Positions 14,007 to 28,000 of a DNA stretch of 64,000 nucleotides are shown here, piece by piece. Numbering within the stretch: the first letter of the stretch is position 1; each line of letters begins with the position of its first letter. The stretch spans positions 207,501 through 271,500 of the forward strand of contig NW_026731935.1 of the NCBI RefSeq assembly GCF_028476545.1. The letters are read 5' to 3'. Both the position numbers and the translations under genes were made by a program. The stretch comes from Physella acuta (lineage: Eukaryota; Mollusca; Gastropoda; Physidae). Below the pieces are notes generated by a model. The model was not told the DNA's origin, ran no database searches, and saw only the letters and a list, made by a program, of their open reading frames with translations.

Positions 14007-14230
14007 AGTGTTGTTTGAAGACACCACTGTGATCGTTCATTTTATCAAGTTCAAGTTTGTTTTTTTACAGCAGACACTCGGGACTGTTAGTTGATACACG
14101 ATTTGTATATACTGATAACGAAAAATTGTACATTTATTACATATTGATTTCTCATTGATTACTTCAGTTGTTATATGTAAATACGTAATTAAATTGTCAT
14201 TTAGTAAAATTAGTGTTTATATCTCATGCA

Positions 14231-14405
14231 GAAGCGTAGCCTGGGTCGTCTTTGAGGGGGGGGGGTTCACATTTTTTCCTTTTTACCCACAGCTTATCGC
14301 ACCTTTCAAAAACGAAATTATGCACCATAGCGCTCACAGGATAGCCCAGAGCATCAAATCGAACCCTGCCAGGGGGCCGGCGGTCGCGCCTGATTCAATT
14401 TAGTG
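14231..14405 (+). mobile_element. Possible hAT-type element fragment
   Basis: It begins CAGAAGCGTAGCCTGGGTCG followed by a G-run, like the ends of the hAT-type elements at 44770 and 61613. No matching right end or target duplication was found, so this is at best a fragment. It lies in the 3' flank of gene 1. Confidence 0.35.
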
Positions 14406-14451
14406 AACGACTATATAATACCCCAAGCTTACCCGCAAACGGAAAGATACA

Positions 14452-14457
14452 AATAAA
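14452..14457 (+). other. Candidate polyadenylation signal of gene 1
   Basis: An AATAAA hexamer about 450 bases past the gene 1 stop codon. It is a plausible 3' end, but no cleavage site can be seen. Confidence 0.35.
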
Positions 14458-14459
14458 CG

Positions 14460-15650
14460 TAGTGGATATTTAAGAGTGAATCCAAACAGTTATTGATTAC
14501 ACATAATATTTAGTAAACAGTACGTTCAGTGTATAAAATAAAAAAGCAGCATTTAAAATATCCCTGTTTTACATACCACATTACACTTTTATCAATCCAT
14601 GCTAATTATGTAATTATTTTTTCCCAACAAAACCAAAACAAAATAACAAAAGGAATTATTTCCCGCGATGTAATGTTTTTAAAGGGAATTGATTGTTTTT
14701 GTAATTTATCAAGGGAAGTAATTATTGCTAAACGGCTAAAGAATGTAATTTTCAGACAGAATTATAATTTTTGCGAAGGTTGATACATTTACTTTATTTT
14801 TTTAATCCACGTGCCGTCAATTAACACTTTAAGTTTGGAAAATGAAATTTGTTTTATAAAACCTACGACGTTAACTTTTTAAATAATTAATTAAGATAAT
14901 GAGCCCTTTAGATTTATTACATTATAGCGATCAAGTCGAGTTTTTTTGCTACATTCCTTTGTTACCACATGTCCGTCCGCCCCTCCGTCCATCTGCCAAA
15001 TACAGCATTGAACTTTATATATTAGATCTAGCTGAAAATGGTTGTACTCAGAACAATATTCTAATCACTTAACATGGTTACAACGTATCTGCTTACTGTA
15101 CGATTAACCGGGTCACTAAGACAAGCTATACCTCCAGGAGAGCTTGAATTGTACAGCTGTTGATGTAGAGTACAAAGTACAAAGGAAAGTACACATTCAA
15201 ACACGATGGTGGCAGGTGAAGTAGAGTTCACCTATTTCAGTGACCGCGGCAAAAGGGTAAAGCAGAGACCATTATTTTAAATGTACCAAACAGAGCGAGG
15301 TTGTGACACACTTTCAGTTCGACTGTTTATCTTGTTCCAGGTAAAGACAAATATTTATTTTTTTAAAACATATTATTTCAATATTTTTTACGTATAACAT
15401 GTTATTTATATACAATCGTGGAAAAATGTATGCACAATAAATATTTGATAAATAACTTCGTTTGTAATCATGCTTACAAAAAAAAAATTCTTATTTTCAA
15501 TCAAAGCATTGCAGAGAGTAATAAATGTCCTAGAATCATAGGCTGTCGAAAACACAATTTTACTTTAGACTATGTGTATGTGACAAGGAGCAATGAAGCG
15601 ACTACAACCACAAAGGACCAGATTGTCAATTAGCCCTTCAAGAGCAGGAC
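14460..15650. other. Intergenic, no supported gene
   Basis: AT-rich sequence. Short frames at 14529-14783 and 15418-15633 (+) have no recognisable motif and biased AT composition, so they are not called. Confidence 0.4.
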
Positions 15651-15654
15651 ATTA

Positions 15655-16332
15655 GCACCTTCCAATTAGCCCTTTACACTTAGTTTAGGCCCTTAATCTC
15701 CCATTTGTCACACTTAGTTTAGGCCCTTAATCTCCCATTTGTCACACTTAGTGCAGGCCCTTAATCTCCCATTTGTCACACTTAGTTTAGGCCCTTAATC
15801 TCCCATTTGTCACACTTAGTGCAGGCCCTTAATCTCCCATTTGTCACACTTAGTTTAGGCCCTTAATCTCCCATTTGTCACACTTAGTGCAGGCCCTTAA
15901 TCTCCCATTTGTCACACTTAGTGCAGGCCCTTAATCTCCCATTTGTCACACTTAGTGCAGGCCCTTGATCTCACATTTGTCACACTTAGTTTAGGCCCTT
16001 AATCTCCCATTTGTCACACTTAGTGCAGGCCCTTAATCTCCCATTTGTCACACTTAGTTTAGGCCCTTAATCTCCCATTTGTCACACTTATTTTAGGCCT
16101 TTGATCTCCCATTTGTCACACTTAGTTTAGGCCCTTAATCTCCCATTTGTCACACTTAGTGCAGGCCCTTGATCTCACATTTGTCACACTTAGTTTAGGC
16201 CCTTGATCTCCCATTTGTCACACTTAGTTTAGGCCCTTAATCTCCCATTTGTCACACTTAGTTTAGGCCCTTAATCTCCCATTTGTCACACTTAGTGCAG
16301 GCCCTTAATCTCCCATTTGTCACACTTAGTGT
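15655..16332. repeat. 34-bp minisatellite
   Basis: About 20 copies of CACACTTAGTTTAGGCCCTT followed by AATCTCCCATTTGT. A GTGCAGG variant alternates with GTTTAGG. It abuts the giant 36-bp array. Confidence 0.95.
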
Positions 16333-16436
16333 TATCCAATCAGCTAACCAGTTGATGTAAAACTTGAGAGAGATGTCCACGGGATACGTTGCTCTTCAAA
16401 TGGTTTCTAGACACGGAACCAGAATACGACACCGGT

Positions 16437-19400
16437 GCCACCAGACAGTTCCTTCTAATGTTCCTACAGGCCCACACCAGACAGTTCCTTCTAATGTTCC
16501 TACAGGCCCACATCAGACAGTTCCTTCTAATGTTCCTACAGGCCCACGTCAGACAGTTCCTTCTAATGTTCCTACAGGCCCACATCAGACAGTTCCTTCT
16601 AATGTTCCTACAGGCCCACGTCAGACAGTTCCTTCTAATGTTCCTACAGGCCCACATCAGACAGTTCCTTCTAATGTTCCTACAGGCCCACATCAGACAG
16701 TTCCTTCTAATGTTCCTACAGGCCCACGTCAGACAGTTCCTTCTAATGTTCCTACAGGCCCACATCAGACAGTTCCTTCTAATGTTCCTACAGGCCCACG
16801 TCAGACAGTTCCTTCTAATGTTCCTACAGGCCCACATCAGACAGTTCCTTCTAATGTTCCTACAGGCCCACATCAGACAGTTCCTTCTAATGTTCCTACA
16901 GGCCCACATCAGACAGTTCCTTCTAATGTTCCTACAGGCCCACATCAGACAGTTCCTTCTAATGTTCCTACAGGCCCACATCAGACAGTTCCTTCTAATG
17001 TTCCTACAGGCCCACATCAGACAGTTCCTTCTAATGTTCCTACAGGCCCACACCAGACAGTTCCTTCTAATGTTCCTACAGGCCCACTTCAGACAGTTCC
17101 TTCTAATGTTCCTACAGGCCCACATCAGACAGTTCCTTCTAATGTTCCTACACGCCCACACCAGACAGTTCCTTCTAATGTTCCTACAGGCCCACTTCAG
17201 ACAGTTCCTTCTAATGTTCCTACAGGCCCACATCAGACAGTTCCAATGTTCCTACAGGCCCACACCAGACAGTTCCTTCTAATGTTCCTACAGGCCCACA
17301 TCAGACAGTTCCAATGTTCCTACAGGCCCACATCAGACAGTTCCTTCTAATGTTCCTACAGGCCCACTTCAGACAGTTCCTTCTAATGTTCCTACAGGCC
17401 CACATCAGACAGTTCCTTCTAATGTTCCTACAGGCCCACATCAGACAGTTCCTTCTAATGTTCCTACAGGCCCACATCAGACAGTTCCTTCTAATGTTCC
17501 TACAGGCCCACATCAGACAGTTCCTTCTAATGTTCCTACAGGCCCACACCAGACAGTTCCTTCTAATGTTCCTACAGGCCCACATCAGACAGTTCCAATG
17601 TTCCTACAGGCCCACACCAGACAGTTCCTTCTAATGTTCCTACAGGCCCACATCAGACAGTTCCTTCTAATGTTCCTACAGGCCCACTTCAGACAGTTCC
17701 TTCTAATGTTCCTACAGGCCCACATCAGACAGTTCCTTCTAATGTTCCTACAGGCCCACATCAGACAGTTCCTTCTAATGTTCCTACAGGCCCACATCAG
17801 ACAGTTCCTTCTAATGTTCCTACAGGCCCACTTCAGACAGTTCCAATGTTCCTACAGGCCCACACCAGACAGTTCCTTCTAATGTTCCTACAGGCCCACA
17901 TCAGACAGTTCCTTCTAATGTTCCTACAGGCCCACATCAGACAGTTCCTTCTAATGTTCCTACAGGCCCACATCAGACAGTTCCTTCTAATGTTCCTACA
18001 GGCCCACATCAGACAGTTCCTTCTAATGTTCCTACAGGCCCACATCAGACAGTTCCTTCTAATGTTCCTACAGGCCAACATCAGACAGTTCCTTCTAATG
18101 TTCCTACAGGCCCACATCAGACAGTTCCTTCTAATGTTCCTACAGGCCCACATCAGACAGTTCCTTCTAATGTTCCTACAGGCCCACATCAGACAGTTCC
18201 TTCTAATGTTCCTACAGGCCCACATCAGACAGTTCCTTCTAATGTTCCTACAGGCCCACTTCAGACAGTTCCTTCTAATGTTCCTACAGGCCCACATCAG
18301 ACAGTTCCTTCTAATGTTCCTACAGGCCCACATCAGACAGTTCCTTCTAATGTTCCTACAGGCCCACATCAGACAGTTCCTTCTAATGTTCCTACAGGCC
18401 CACATCAGACAGTTCCTTCTAATGTTCCTACAGGCCCACATCAGACAGTTCCTTCTAATGTTCCTACAGGCCCACATCAGACAGTTCCTTCTAATGTTCC
18501 TACAGGCCCACATCAGACAGTTCCTTCTAATGTTCCTACAGGCCCACATCAGACAGTTCCTTCTAATGTTCCTACAGGCCCACATCAGACAGTTCCTTCT
18601 AATGTTCCTACAGGCCCACTTCAGACAGTTCCAATGTTCCTACAGGCCCACACCAGACAGTTCCTTCTAATGTTCCTACAGGCCCACATCAGACAGTTCC
18701 TTCTAATGTTCCTACAGGCCCACATCAGACAGTTCCTTCTAATGTTCCTACAGGCCCACATCAGACAGTTCCTTCTAATGTTCCTACAGGCCCACTTCAG
18801 ACAGTTCCAATGTTCCTACAGGCCCACACCAGACAGTTCCTTCTAATGTTCCTACAGGCCCACATCAGACAGTTCCTTCTAATGTTCCTACAGGCCCACG
18901 TCAGACAGTTCCTTCTAATGTTCCTACAGGCCCACATCAGACAGTTCCTTCTAATGTTCCTACACGCCCACACCAGACAGTTCCTTCTAATGTTCCTACA
19001 GGCCCACACCAGACAGTTCCAATGTTCATACAGGCCCACATCAGACAGTTCCTTCTAATGTTCCTACAGGCCCACATCAGACAGTTCCTTCTAATGTTCC
19101 TACAGGCCCACATCAGACAGTTCCTTCCAATGTTCATACAGGCCCACACCAGACAGTTCCTTCTAATGTTCCTACAGGCCCACATCAGACAGTTCCTTCT
19201 AATGTTCCTACAGGCCCACATCAGACAGTTCCTTCTAATGTTCCTACAGGCCCACATCAGACAGTTCCTTCCAATGTTCATACAGGCCCACACCAGACAG
19301 TTCCTTCTAATGTTCCTACAGGCCCACATCAGACAGTTCCTTCTAATGTTCCTACAGGCCCACATCAGACAGTTCCTTCTAATGTTCCTACAGGCCCACG

Positions 19401-22400
19401 TCAGACAGTTCCTTCTAATGTTCCTACAGGCCCACATCAGACAGTTCCTTCTAATGTTCCTACAGGCCCACATCAGACAGTTCCTTCTAATGTTCCTACA
19501 GGCCCACATCAGACAGTTCCTTCTAATGTTCCTACAGGCCCACATCAGACAGTTCCTTCTAATGTTCCTACAGGCCCACATCAGACAGTTCCTTCTAATG
19601 TTCCTACAGGCCCACATCAGACAGTTCCTTCTAATGTTCCTACAGGCCCACACCAGACAGTTCCTTCTAATGTTCCTACAGGCCCACTTCAGACAGTTCC
19701 TTCTAATGTTCCTACAGGCCCACATCAGACAGTTCCTTCTAATGTTCCTACACGCCCACACCAGACAGTTCCTTCTAATGTTCCTACAGGCCCACTTCAG
19801 ACAGTTCCTTCTAATGTTCCTACAGGCCCACATCAGACAGTTCCAATGTTCCTACAGGCCCACACCAGACAGTTCCTTCTAATGTTCCTACAGGCCCACA
19901 TCAGACAGTTCCAATGTTCCTACAGGCCCACTTCAGACAGTTCCTTCTAATGTTCCTACAGGCCCACATCAGACAGTTCCTTCTAATGTTCCTACAGGCC
20001 CACATCAGACAGTTCCTTCTAATGTTCCTACAGGCCCACATCAGACAGTTCCTTCTAATGTTCCTACAGGCCCACATCAGACAGTTCCTTCTAATGTTCC
20101 TACAGGCCCACACCAGACAGTTCCTTCTAATGTTCCTACAGGCCCACATCAGACAGTTCCAATGTTCCTACAGGCCCACACCAGACAGTTCCTTCTAATG
20201 TTCCTACAGGCCCACATCAGACAGTTCCTTCTAATGTTCCTACAGGCCCACTTCAGACAGTTCCTTCTAATGTTCCTACAGGCCCACATCAGACAGTTCC
20301 TTCTAATGTTCCTACAGGCCCACATCAGACAGTTCCTTCTAATGTTCCTACAGGCCCACATCAGACAGTTCCTTCTAATGTTCCTACAGGCCCACTTCAG
20401 ACAGTTCCAATGTTCCTACAGGCCCACACCAGACAGTTCCTTCTAATGTTCCTACAGGCCCACATCAGACAGTTCCTTCTAATGTTCCTACAGGCCCACA
20501 TCAGACAGTTCCTTCTAATGTTCCTACAGGCCCACATCAGACAGTTCCTTCTAATGTTCCTACAGGCCCACATCAGACAGTTCCTTCTAATGTTCCTACA
20601 GGCCCACATCAGACAGTTCCTTCTAATGTTCCTACAGGCCAACATCAGACAGTTCCTTCTAATGTTCCTACAGGCCCACATCAGACAGTTCCTTCTAATG
20701 TTCCTACAGGCCCACATCAGACAGTTCCTTCTAATGTTCCTACAGGCCCACATCAGACAGTTCCTTCTAATGTTCCTACAGGCCCACATCAGACAGTTCC
20801 TTCTAATGTTCCTACAGGCCCACTTCAGACAGTTCCTTCTAATGTTCCTACAGGCCCACATCAGACAGTTCCTTCTAATGTTCCTACAGGCCCACATCAG
20901 ACAGTTCCTTCTAATGTTCCTACAGGCCCACATCAGACAGTTCCTTCTAATGTTCCTACAGGCCCACATCAGACAGTTCCTTCTAATGTTCCTACAGGCC
21001 CACATCAGACAGTTCCTTCTAATGTTCCTACAGGCCCACATCAGACAGTTCCTTCTAATGTTCCTACAGGCCCACATCAGACAGTTCCTTCTAATGTTCC
21101 TACAGGCCCACATCAGACAGTTCCTTCTAATGTTCCTACAGGCCCACATCAGACAGTTCCTTCTAATGTTCCTACAGGCCCACTTCAGACAGTTCCAATG
21201 TTCCTACAGGCCCACACCAGACAGTTCCTTCTAATGTTCCTACAGGCCCACATCAGACAGTTCCTTCTAATGTTCCTACAGGCCCACATCAGACAGTTCC
21301 TTCTAATGTTCCTACAGGCCCACATCAGACAGTTCCTTCTAATGTTCCTACAGGCCCACTTCAGACAGTTCCAATGTTCCTACAGGCCCACACCAGACAG
21401 TTCCTTCTAATGTTCCTACAGGCCCACATCAGACAGTTCCTTCTAATGTTCCTACAGGCCCACGTCAGACAGTTCCTTCTAATGTTCCTACAGGCCCACA
21501 TCAGACAGTTCCTTCTAATGTTCCTACACGCCCACACCAGACAGTTCCTTCTAATGTTCATACAGGCCCACACCAGACAGTTCCAATGTTCATACAGGCC
21601 CACATCAGACAGTTCCTTCTAATGTTCCTACAGGCCCACATCAGACAGTTCCTTCCAATGTTCATACAGGCCCACACCAGACAGTTCCTTCTAATGTTCC
21701 TACAGGCCCACATCAGACAGTTCCTTCTAATGTTCCTACAGGCCCACATCAGACAGTTCCTTCTAATGTTCCTACAGGCCCACATCAGACAGTTCCTTCC
21801 AATGTTCATACAGGCCCACACCAGACAGTTCCTTCTAATGTTCCTACAGGCCCACATCAGACAGTTCCTTCTAATGTTCCTACAGGCCCACATCAGACAA
21901 TTCCTTCTAATGTTCCTACAGGCCCACTTCAGACAGTTCCTTCTAATGTTCCTACAGGCCCACATCAGACAGTTCCTTCTAATGTTCCTACAGGCCCACA
22001 TCAGACAGTTCCTTCTAATGTTCCTACAGGCCCACTTCAGACAGTTCCTTCTAATGTTCCTACAGGCCCACTTCAGACAGTTCCTTCTAATGTTCCTACA
22101 GGCCCACATCAGACAGTTCCTTCTAATGTTCCTACAGGCCCACATCAGACAGTTCCAATGTTCCTACAGGCCCACACCAGACAGTTCCTTCTAATGTTCC
22201 TACAGGCCCACATCAGACAGTTCCTTCTAATGTTCCTACAGGCCCACATCAGACAGTTCCTTCTAATGTTCCTACAGGCCCACATCAGACAGTTCCTTCT
22301 AATGTTCCTACAGGCCCACTTCAGACAGTTCCTTCTAATGTTCCTACAGGCCCACTTCAGACAGTTCCTTCTAATGTTCCTACAGGCCCACTTCAGACAG

Positions 22401-23450
22401 TTCCTTCTAATGTTCCTACAGGCCCACATCAGACAGTTCCTTCTAATGTTCCTACAGGCCCACATCAGACAGTTCCTTCTAATGTTCCTACAGGCCCACA
22501 TCAGACAGTTCCTTCTAATGTTCCTACAGGCCCACATCAGACAGTTCCTTCTAATGTTCCTACAGGCCCACGTCAGACAGTTCCTTCTAATGTTCCTACA
22601 GGACCACATCAGACAGTTCCTTCTAATGTTCCTACAGGCCCACACCAGACAGTTCCAATGTTCATACAGGCCCACACCAGACAGTTCCAATGTTCCTACA
22701 GGCCCACACCAGACAGTTCCAATGTTCATACAGGCCCACACCAGACAGTTCCAATGTTCCTACAGGCCCACACCAGACAGTTCCAATGTTCATACAGGCC
22801 CACACCAGACAGTTCCAATGTTCCTACAGGCCCACATCAGACAGTTCCTTCTAATGTTCCTACAGGCCCACACCAGACAGTTCCAATGTTCCTACAGGCC
22901 CACACCAGACAGTTCCTTCTAATGTTCCTACAGGCCCACACCAGACAGTTCCAATGTTCCTACAGGCCCACATCAGACAGTTCCTTCTAATGTTCCTACA
23001 GGCCCACATCAGACAGTTCCTTCTAATGTTCCTACAGGCCCACACCAGACAGTTCCTTCTAATGTTCCTACAGGCCCACGTCAGACAGTTCCTTCTAATG
23101 TTCCTACAGGCCCACTTCAGACAGTTCCTTCTAATGTTCCTACAGGCCCACACCAGACAGTTCCTTCTAATGTTCCTACAGGCCCACACCAGACAGTTCC
23201 TTCTAATGTTCCTACAGGCCCACATCAGACAGTTCCTTCTAATGTTCCTACAGGCCCACATCAGACAGTTCCTTCTAATGTTCCTACAGGCCCACATCAG
23301 ACAGTTCCTTCTAATGTTCCTACAGGCCCACACCAGACAGTTCCTTCTAATGTTCCTACAGGCCCACGTCAGACAGTTCCTTCCAATGTTCCTACAGGCC
23401 CACATCAGACAGTTCCTTCTAATGTTCCTACAGGCCCACTTCAGACAACA
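16437..23450. repeat. 7-kb, 36-bp minisatellite with a ~2.56-kb higher-order repeat
   Basis: About 195 copies of ACAGTTCCTTCTAATGTTCC followed by TACAGGCCCACATCAG. Variant positions (CAC/CAT/CTT/CGT) and a 32-bp form lacking TTCT mark individual copies. The order of variants recurs at a distance of 2564 bases: the block around 17598-18850 matches 20162-21410 almost exactly. The right end carries the gene 4 stop codon (TCA at 23441-23443, minus strand), so the array starts in the last coding triplets of that gene and extends into its 3' flank. Long frames on both strands are repeat artefacts. Confidence 0.95.
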
Positions 23451-26400
23451 CTATGAGAACCGCTAGTCGCCCCAGACAATTGGAGTAGAGGCTGGCGTTC
23501 GGTCTCGTCTCTTGTCTCACTTCTCGCTAGTGTCTCGCTAAAGCTATTTATAGAACTAAGCCCAGTGGATGAAAAACTAGAATTAGCAAGATCGCCGGGT
23601 CCAAATGATAGACTGGAATCTGAAAATTAAAAAAAAAAGCTTTTTTTTATTCTAAGCGTTGGCTTTGCTATAAAATACAAACATTGCAAAATATATCAGT
23701 ATTTACTAGTTTAACAAGCTTTGTAATGGAAAAAATTGGAACAAGTAACATAGCTAGACTCACCAAAGAACATATTCACTAGATTTACCAAAAAACATAT
23801 TCACTAGATTCACTAAAGAACACATTCAATAGATTCACAAAAGAACGCATTAAAACATTCAGTAGACTCACAAAAGAACACATTCACTAGACTCACTAAA
23901 AAACATAGTCACTAGACTCACTAAACACATTCACTAGACTCACTAAAAAACACATTCACTAGACTCACTAAAGAACTCATTCACTAGACTCACTAAAGAA
24001 CACATTCACTAGACACACTAAAGAACACATTCACTAGACTCACTAAAGAACACATTCACTAGACTCACTTAAGAACATAGTCACTAGACTCACTAAAGAA
24101 CACATTCACTAGACTCACTAAAAAACACATTCACTAGACTCACTAAAAAACACATTCACTAGACTCACTAAAAATACATTCACTAGACTCACTAAAGAAT
24201 ACTCTCACTAGACTCACTAAAGAACACATTCACTAGACTCACTAAAGAACACATTCACTAGACTCACCAAAAAACACATTCACTAGACTCACTAAAAACA
24301 CATTCACTAGACTCACTAAAGAACACATTCACTAGACTCACTAAACACATTCACTAGACTCACTAAATACATTCACTAGACTCACTAAAGAACACATTCA
24401 CTAGACTCACTAAACACATTCACTAGACTCACTAAAGAACACATTCACTAGACTCACTAAAGAACACATTCACTAGACTCACTAAACACAATCACTAGAC
24501 TCACTAAAGAACACATTCACTAGACTCACTAAAGAACAAATTCACTAGACTCACTAAAGAACACATTCACTAGACTCACTTAAGAACATAGTCACTAGAC
24601 TCACTAAAGAACACATTCACTAGACTCACTAAAGAACATAGTCACTAGACTCACTAAAGAACACATTCACTAGACTCACTAAAGAACACATTCACTAGAC
24701 TCACTAAAGAACACATTCACTAGATTCACTAAAGAACACATTCACTAGACTCACTAAAGAACACATTCACTAGACTCACTAAAGAACACATTCACTAGAC
24801 TCACTAAAAAACACATTCACTAGACTCACTAAAGAACACATTCACTAGACTCACTAAACACATTCACTAGACTCACTAAATACATTCACTAGACTCACTA
24901 AAGAACACATTCACTAGACTCATTAAACACATTCACTAGACTCACTAAAGAACACATTCACTAGACTCACTAAAGAACACATTCACTAGACTCACTAAAC
25001 ACAATCACTAGACTCACTAAAGAACACATTCACTAGACTCACTAAAGAACATAGTCACTAGACTCACTAAAGAACACATTCACTAGACTCACTAAAGAAC
25101 ATAGTCACTAGACTCACTAAAGAACACATTCACTAGACTCACTAAAGAACACATTCACTAGACTCACTAAAGAACACATTCACTAGATTCACTAAAGAAC
25201 ACATTCACTAGACTCACTAAAGAACACATTCACTAGACTCACTAAATACATTCACTAGACTCACTAAAAAACACATTCACTAGACTCACTAAAGAACACA
25301 TTCACTAGACTCACTAAAGAACACATTCACTAGACTCACTAAAGAACACATTCACTAGACTCACTAAAGAACACATTCACTAGACTCACTAAAGAACACA
25401 TTCAATAGACTCACCAAAAACACATTCACTAGACTCACCAAAAACACATTCACTAGACTCACTAAAGAACACAGTCACTAGACTCACCAAAAACTGAGTT
25501 TTGAGACGTTTGTTCTCTGCTCTCTGTGACGGGAATTTCTTCATGAACTGCTACACCATTGTCTTCTCTCAACATTTGATGAAGCTGTTGCTCTAATTTC
25601 TCAACCTTTGACCTCAATTCTGGCAGTTGCAAATGTATTGTACAGTGTTACTAATTCCTTCAGATTAACATATATTTTGCTTTTTTTAACTATCCGTTGA
25701 GCAGATATAAAAATAATACAGTATAAAAGTGCAGGCCTACAATCTGAAAAGAGTAATCTTTTAAAATACCTTTTTCATTTTTCTCTAACGTGACGATCCT
25801 TGATCTATAATTTCTAATTTCTTCAAGAAACTTAGCGTTGGCCAAAGGGTTGGGTTTAGCAGCACTCGATGTGGCTGGTGAGTTGCCTGTACACAAAACA
25901 TGCGAGATCTTACACACTTACACACAATCAATTATACCAAGAATGTACACACAAAACATGAGATGTCTTACTGTAACTAGCCTGTCTTATAAATGAGATG
26001 TCTTACTGTAACTGGCCTGTCTTATAAATGAGATGTCTTACTGTAACTGGCCTGTCTTATAAATGAGATGTCTTACTGTGACTGGCCTGTCTTTTCTCTT
26101 TAGCAAGTCTCTCCTCTACAGCACTGAGCTGGGCCCTCAGGTTGACAACGTCTTGTGTACAGCCAACGCTGGCTGCCCTCGTCTCACTTAGTCTCGTCCC
26201 CATGTCGTCAAGCTGGATCTGAAGCTCAGCCGTCTTTCTCTGTAGGACTGGTGACACATGGTAGGAGTGGTGAGACATTGTAGGAGTGGTTACACACTGT
26301 AAGAGTGGTGAGATATGGTGAGTTTGGTGAGACATGATTAGATTGGTGACACATGGTAGGAGTGGTAAGACATGGTGAGACATTGTAGGCGTGGTTACAC

Positions 26401-27938
26401 ACTTGAAGAGTGGTGAGATATGGTGAGATTGGTGAGACATGGTAAGATTGGTGACACATGGTAGGAGTGGTGAGACATGGTGAGACATTGTAGGAGTGGT
26501 TACACACTTGAAGAGTGGTGAGATATGGTGAGATTGGTGAGACATGGTAAGATTGGTGACACATGGTAGGATCTGTAAGATGTAACAGGTGATATACAGG
26601 TGCTCTAATACAGCTCTCACCTGTTATAAGTTTCCCTTTGTCCAGACAGCAAGTTTTGTTCTCGTTGATTTGAGCCATCAACTCTTGTAGGTCAACCTCA
26701 GGCCTAGCTGCTTCTTCTGTAAGATGTTTCAACGTTAGACATTTGATGTTAGATGTTTCAATGATAGAGATTTTGATGTTAGATGTTTCAATGTTAGAGA
26801 TTTTGATGTTAGATGTTTCAATGTTAGAGATTTGATGTTGGAAGTTTCAATATTAGACAGTTGCTGTTAGATGTTTAAATTTTAGAGATTTGATGTTAGA
26901 TATTTCAATGTTAGAGATTTGATGTTAGATGTTTCAATGTTAGAGATTTGATGTTAGATGTTTCAATGATAGAGATTTGATGTTAGATATTTCAATGTTA
27001 GAGATTTGATGTTAGATGTTTAAATTTTAGAGATTTGATGTTAGATGTTTCAATGTTAGAGATTTGATGTTAGATGTTTCAATGATAGAGATTTGATGTT
27101 AGATGTTTAAATTTTAGAAATTTGATGTTAGATGTTTCAATGTTAGATATTTGATGTTAGATGTTTTGTTTGGAATTTTTACTTTATTTTCTATAGAATT
27201 AAAATGATGGGATCTATTTTTAAAACATTTTCTCTGTTATAAGATGAAGATTTACCGATGAGTATTTAGTTAGAGATGTTATGTAGATTAATGATATAGC
27301 CAAGTACAAGAATTTCTCTACAGATTGTTTTCGTATAAGCCTGCAGGTTTCCACAAAAGTAGAATTTAAAAACAGTGGCGGGGGCACTACCATTGTGAAG
27401 ACCCATTCAGAAAAATCAATGCTTACTTTTAGTTTTAGCATCACCATAGTGATCTGTTTGGTCACGTGGCTCTAGGTGTGATTTCACCTGTCGTCTGTGG
27501 TGCCAGAACAGGTAGATTAGAACAGCCAGGGTCAGGAGACAGCAGACGGACAGGGCGAGGGCGGCAGGTGCTGGAATATGGTACATACGTCATGGCTGAC
27601 TGGTCAATGGGTCATGGCTGACTGGTCAATGGGTCATGGGTGACTGGTTAACACGTCATGGGTGACTGGTCAATGGGTCATGGGTGACTGGTTAATGGGT
27701 CATGGGTGACTGGTCAATACGTCATGGGTGACTGGTCAATGGGTCATGGGTGACTGGTTAACACGTCATGGGTGACTGGTCAACATTGCCTATTATATCT
27801 AATGAAGACGCATTGACTGTTTTTCTCTGAACAATTTAAAACAATCTTAACAATCCTTAAATGTGTGTGGTATAACAATAAATAACGAACTAAATCCATG
27901 GCATCATGACATTTGCATAACGAACTTTTAGTTACGTC

Positions 27939-28000
<62 letters not shown>

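Noticed and set aside
16340-23466. Dozens of long ORFs (MWACRNIRRNCL-type and FLLMFLQAH-type)
   Set aside because: They are open in opposite strands of a 36-bp array and shift whenever a 32-bp unit occurs, so they do not represent a repeat protein gene.
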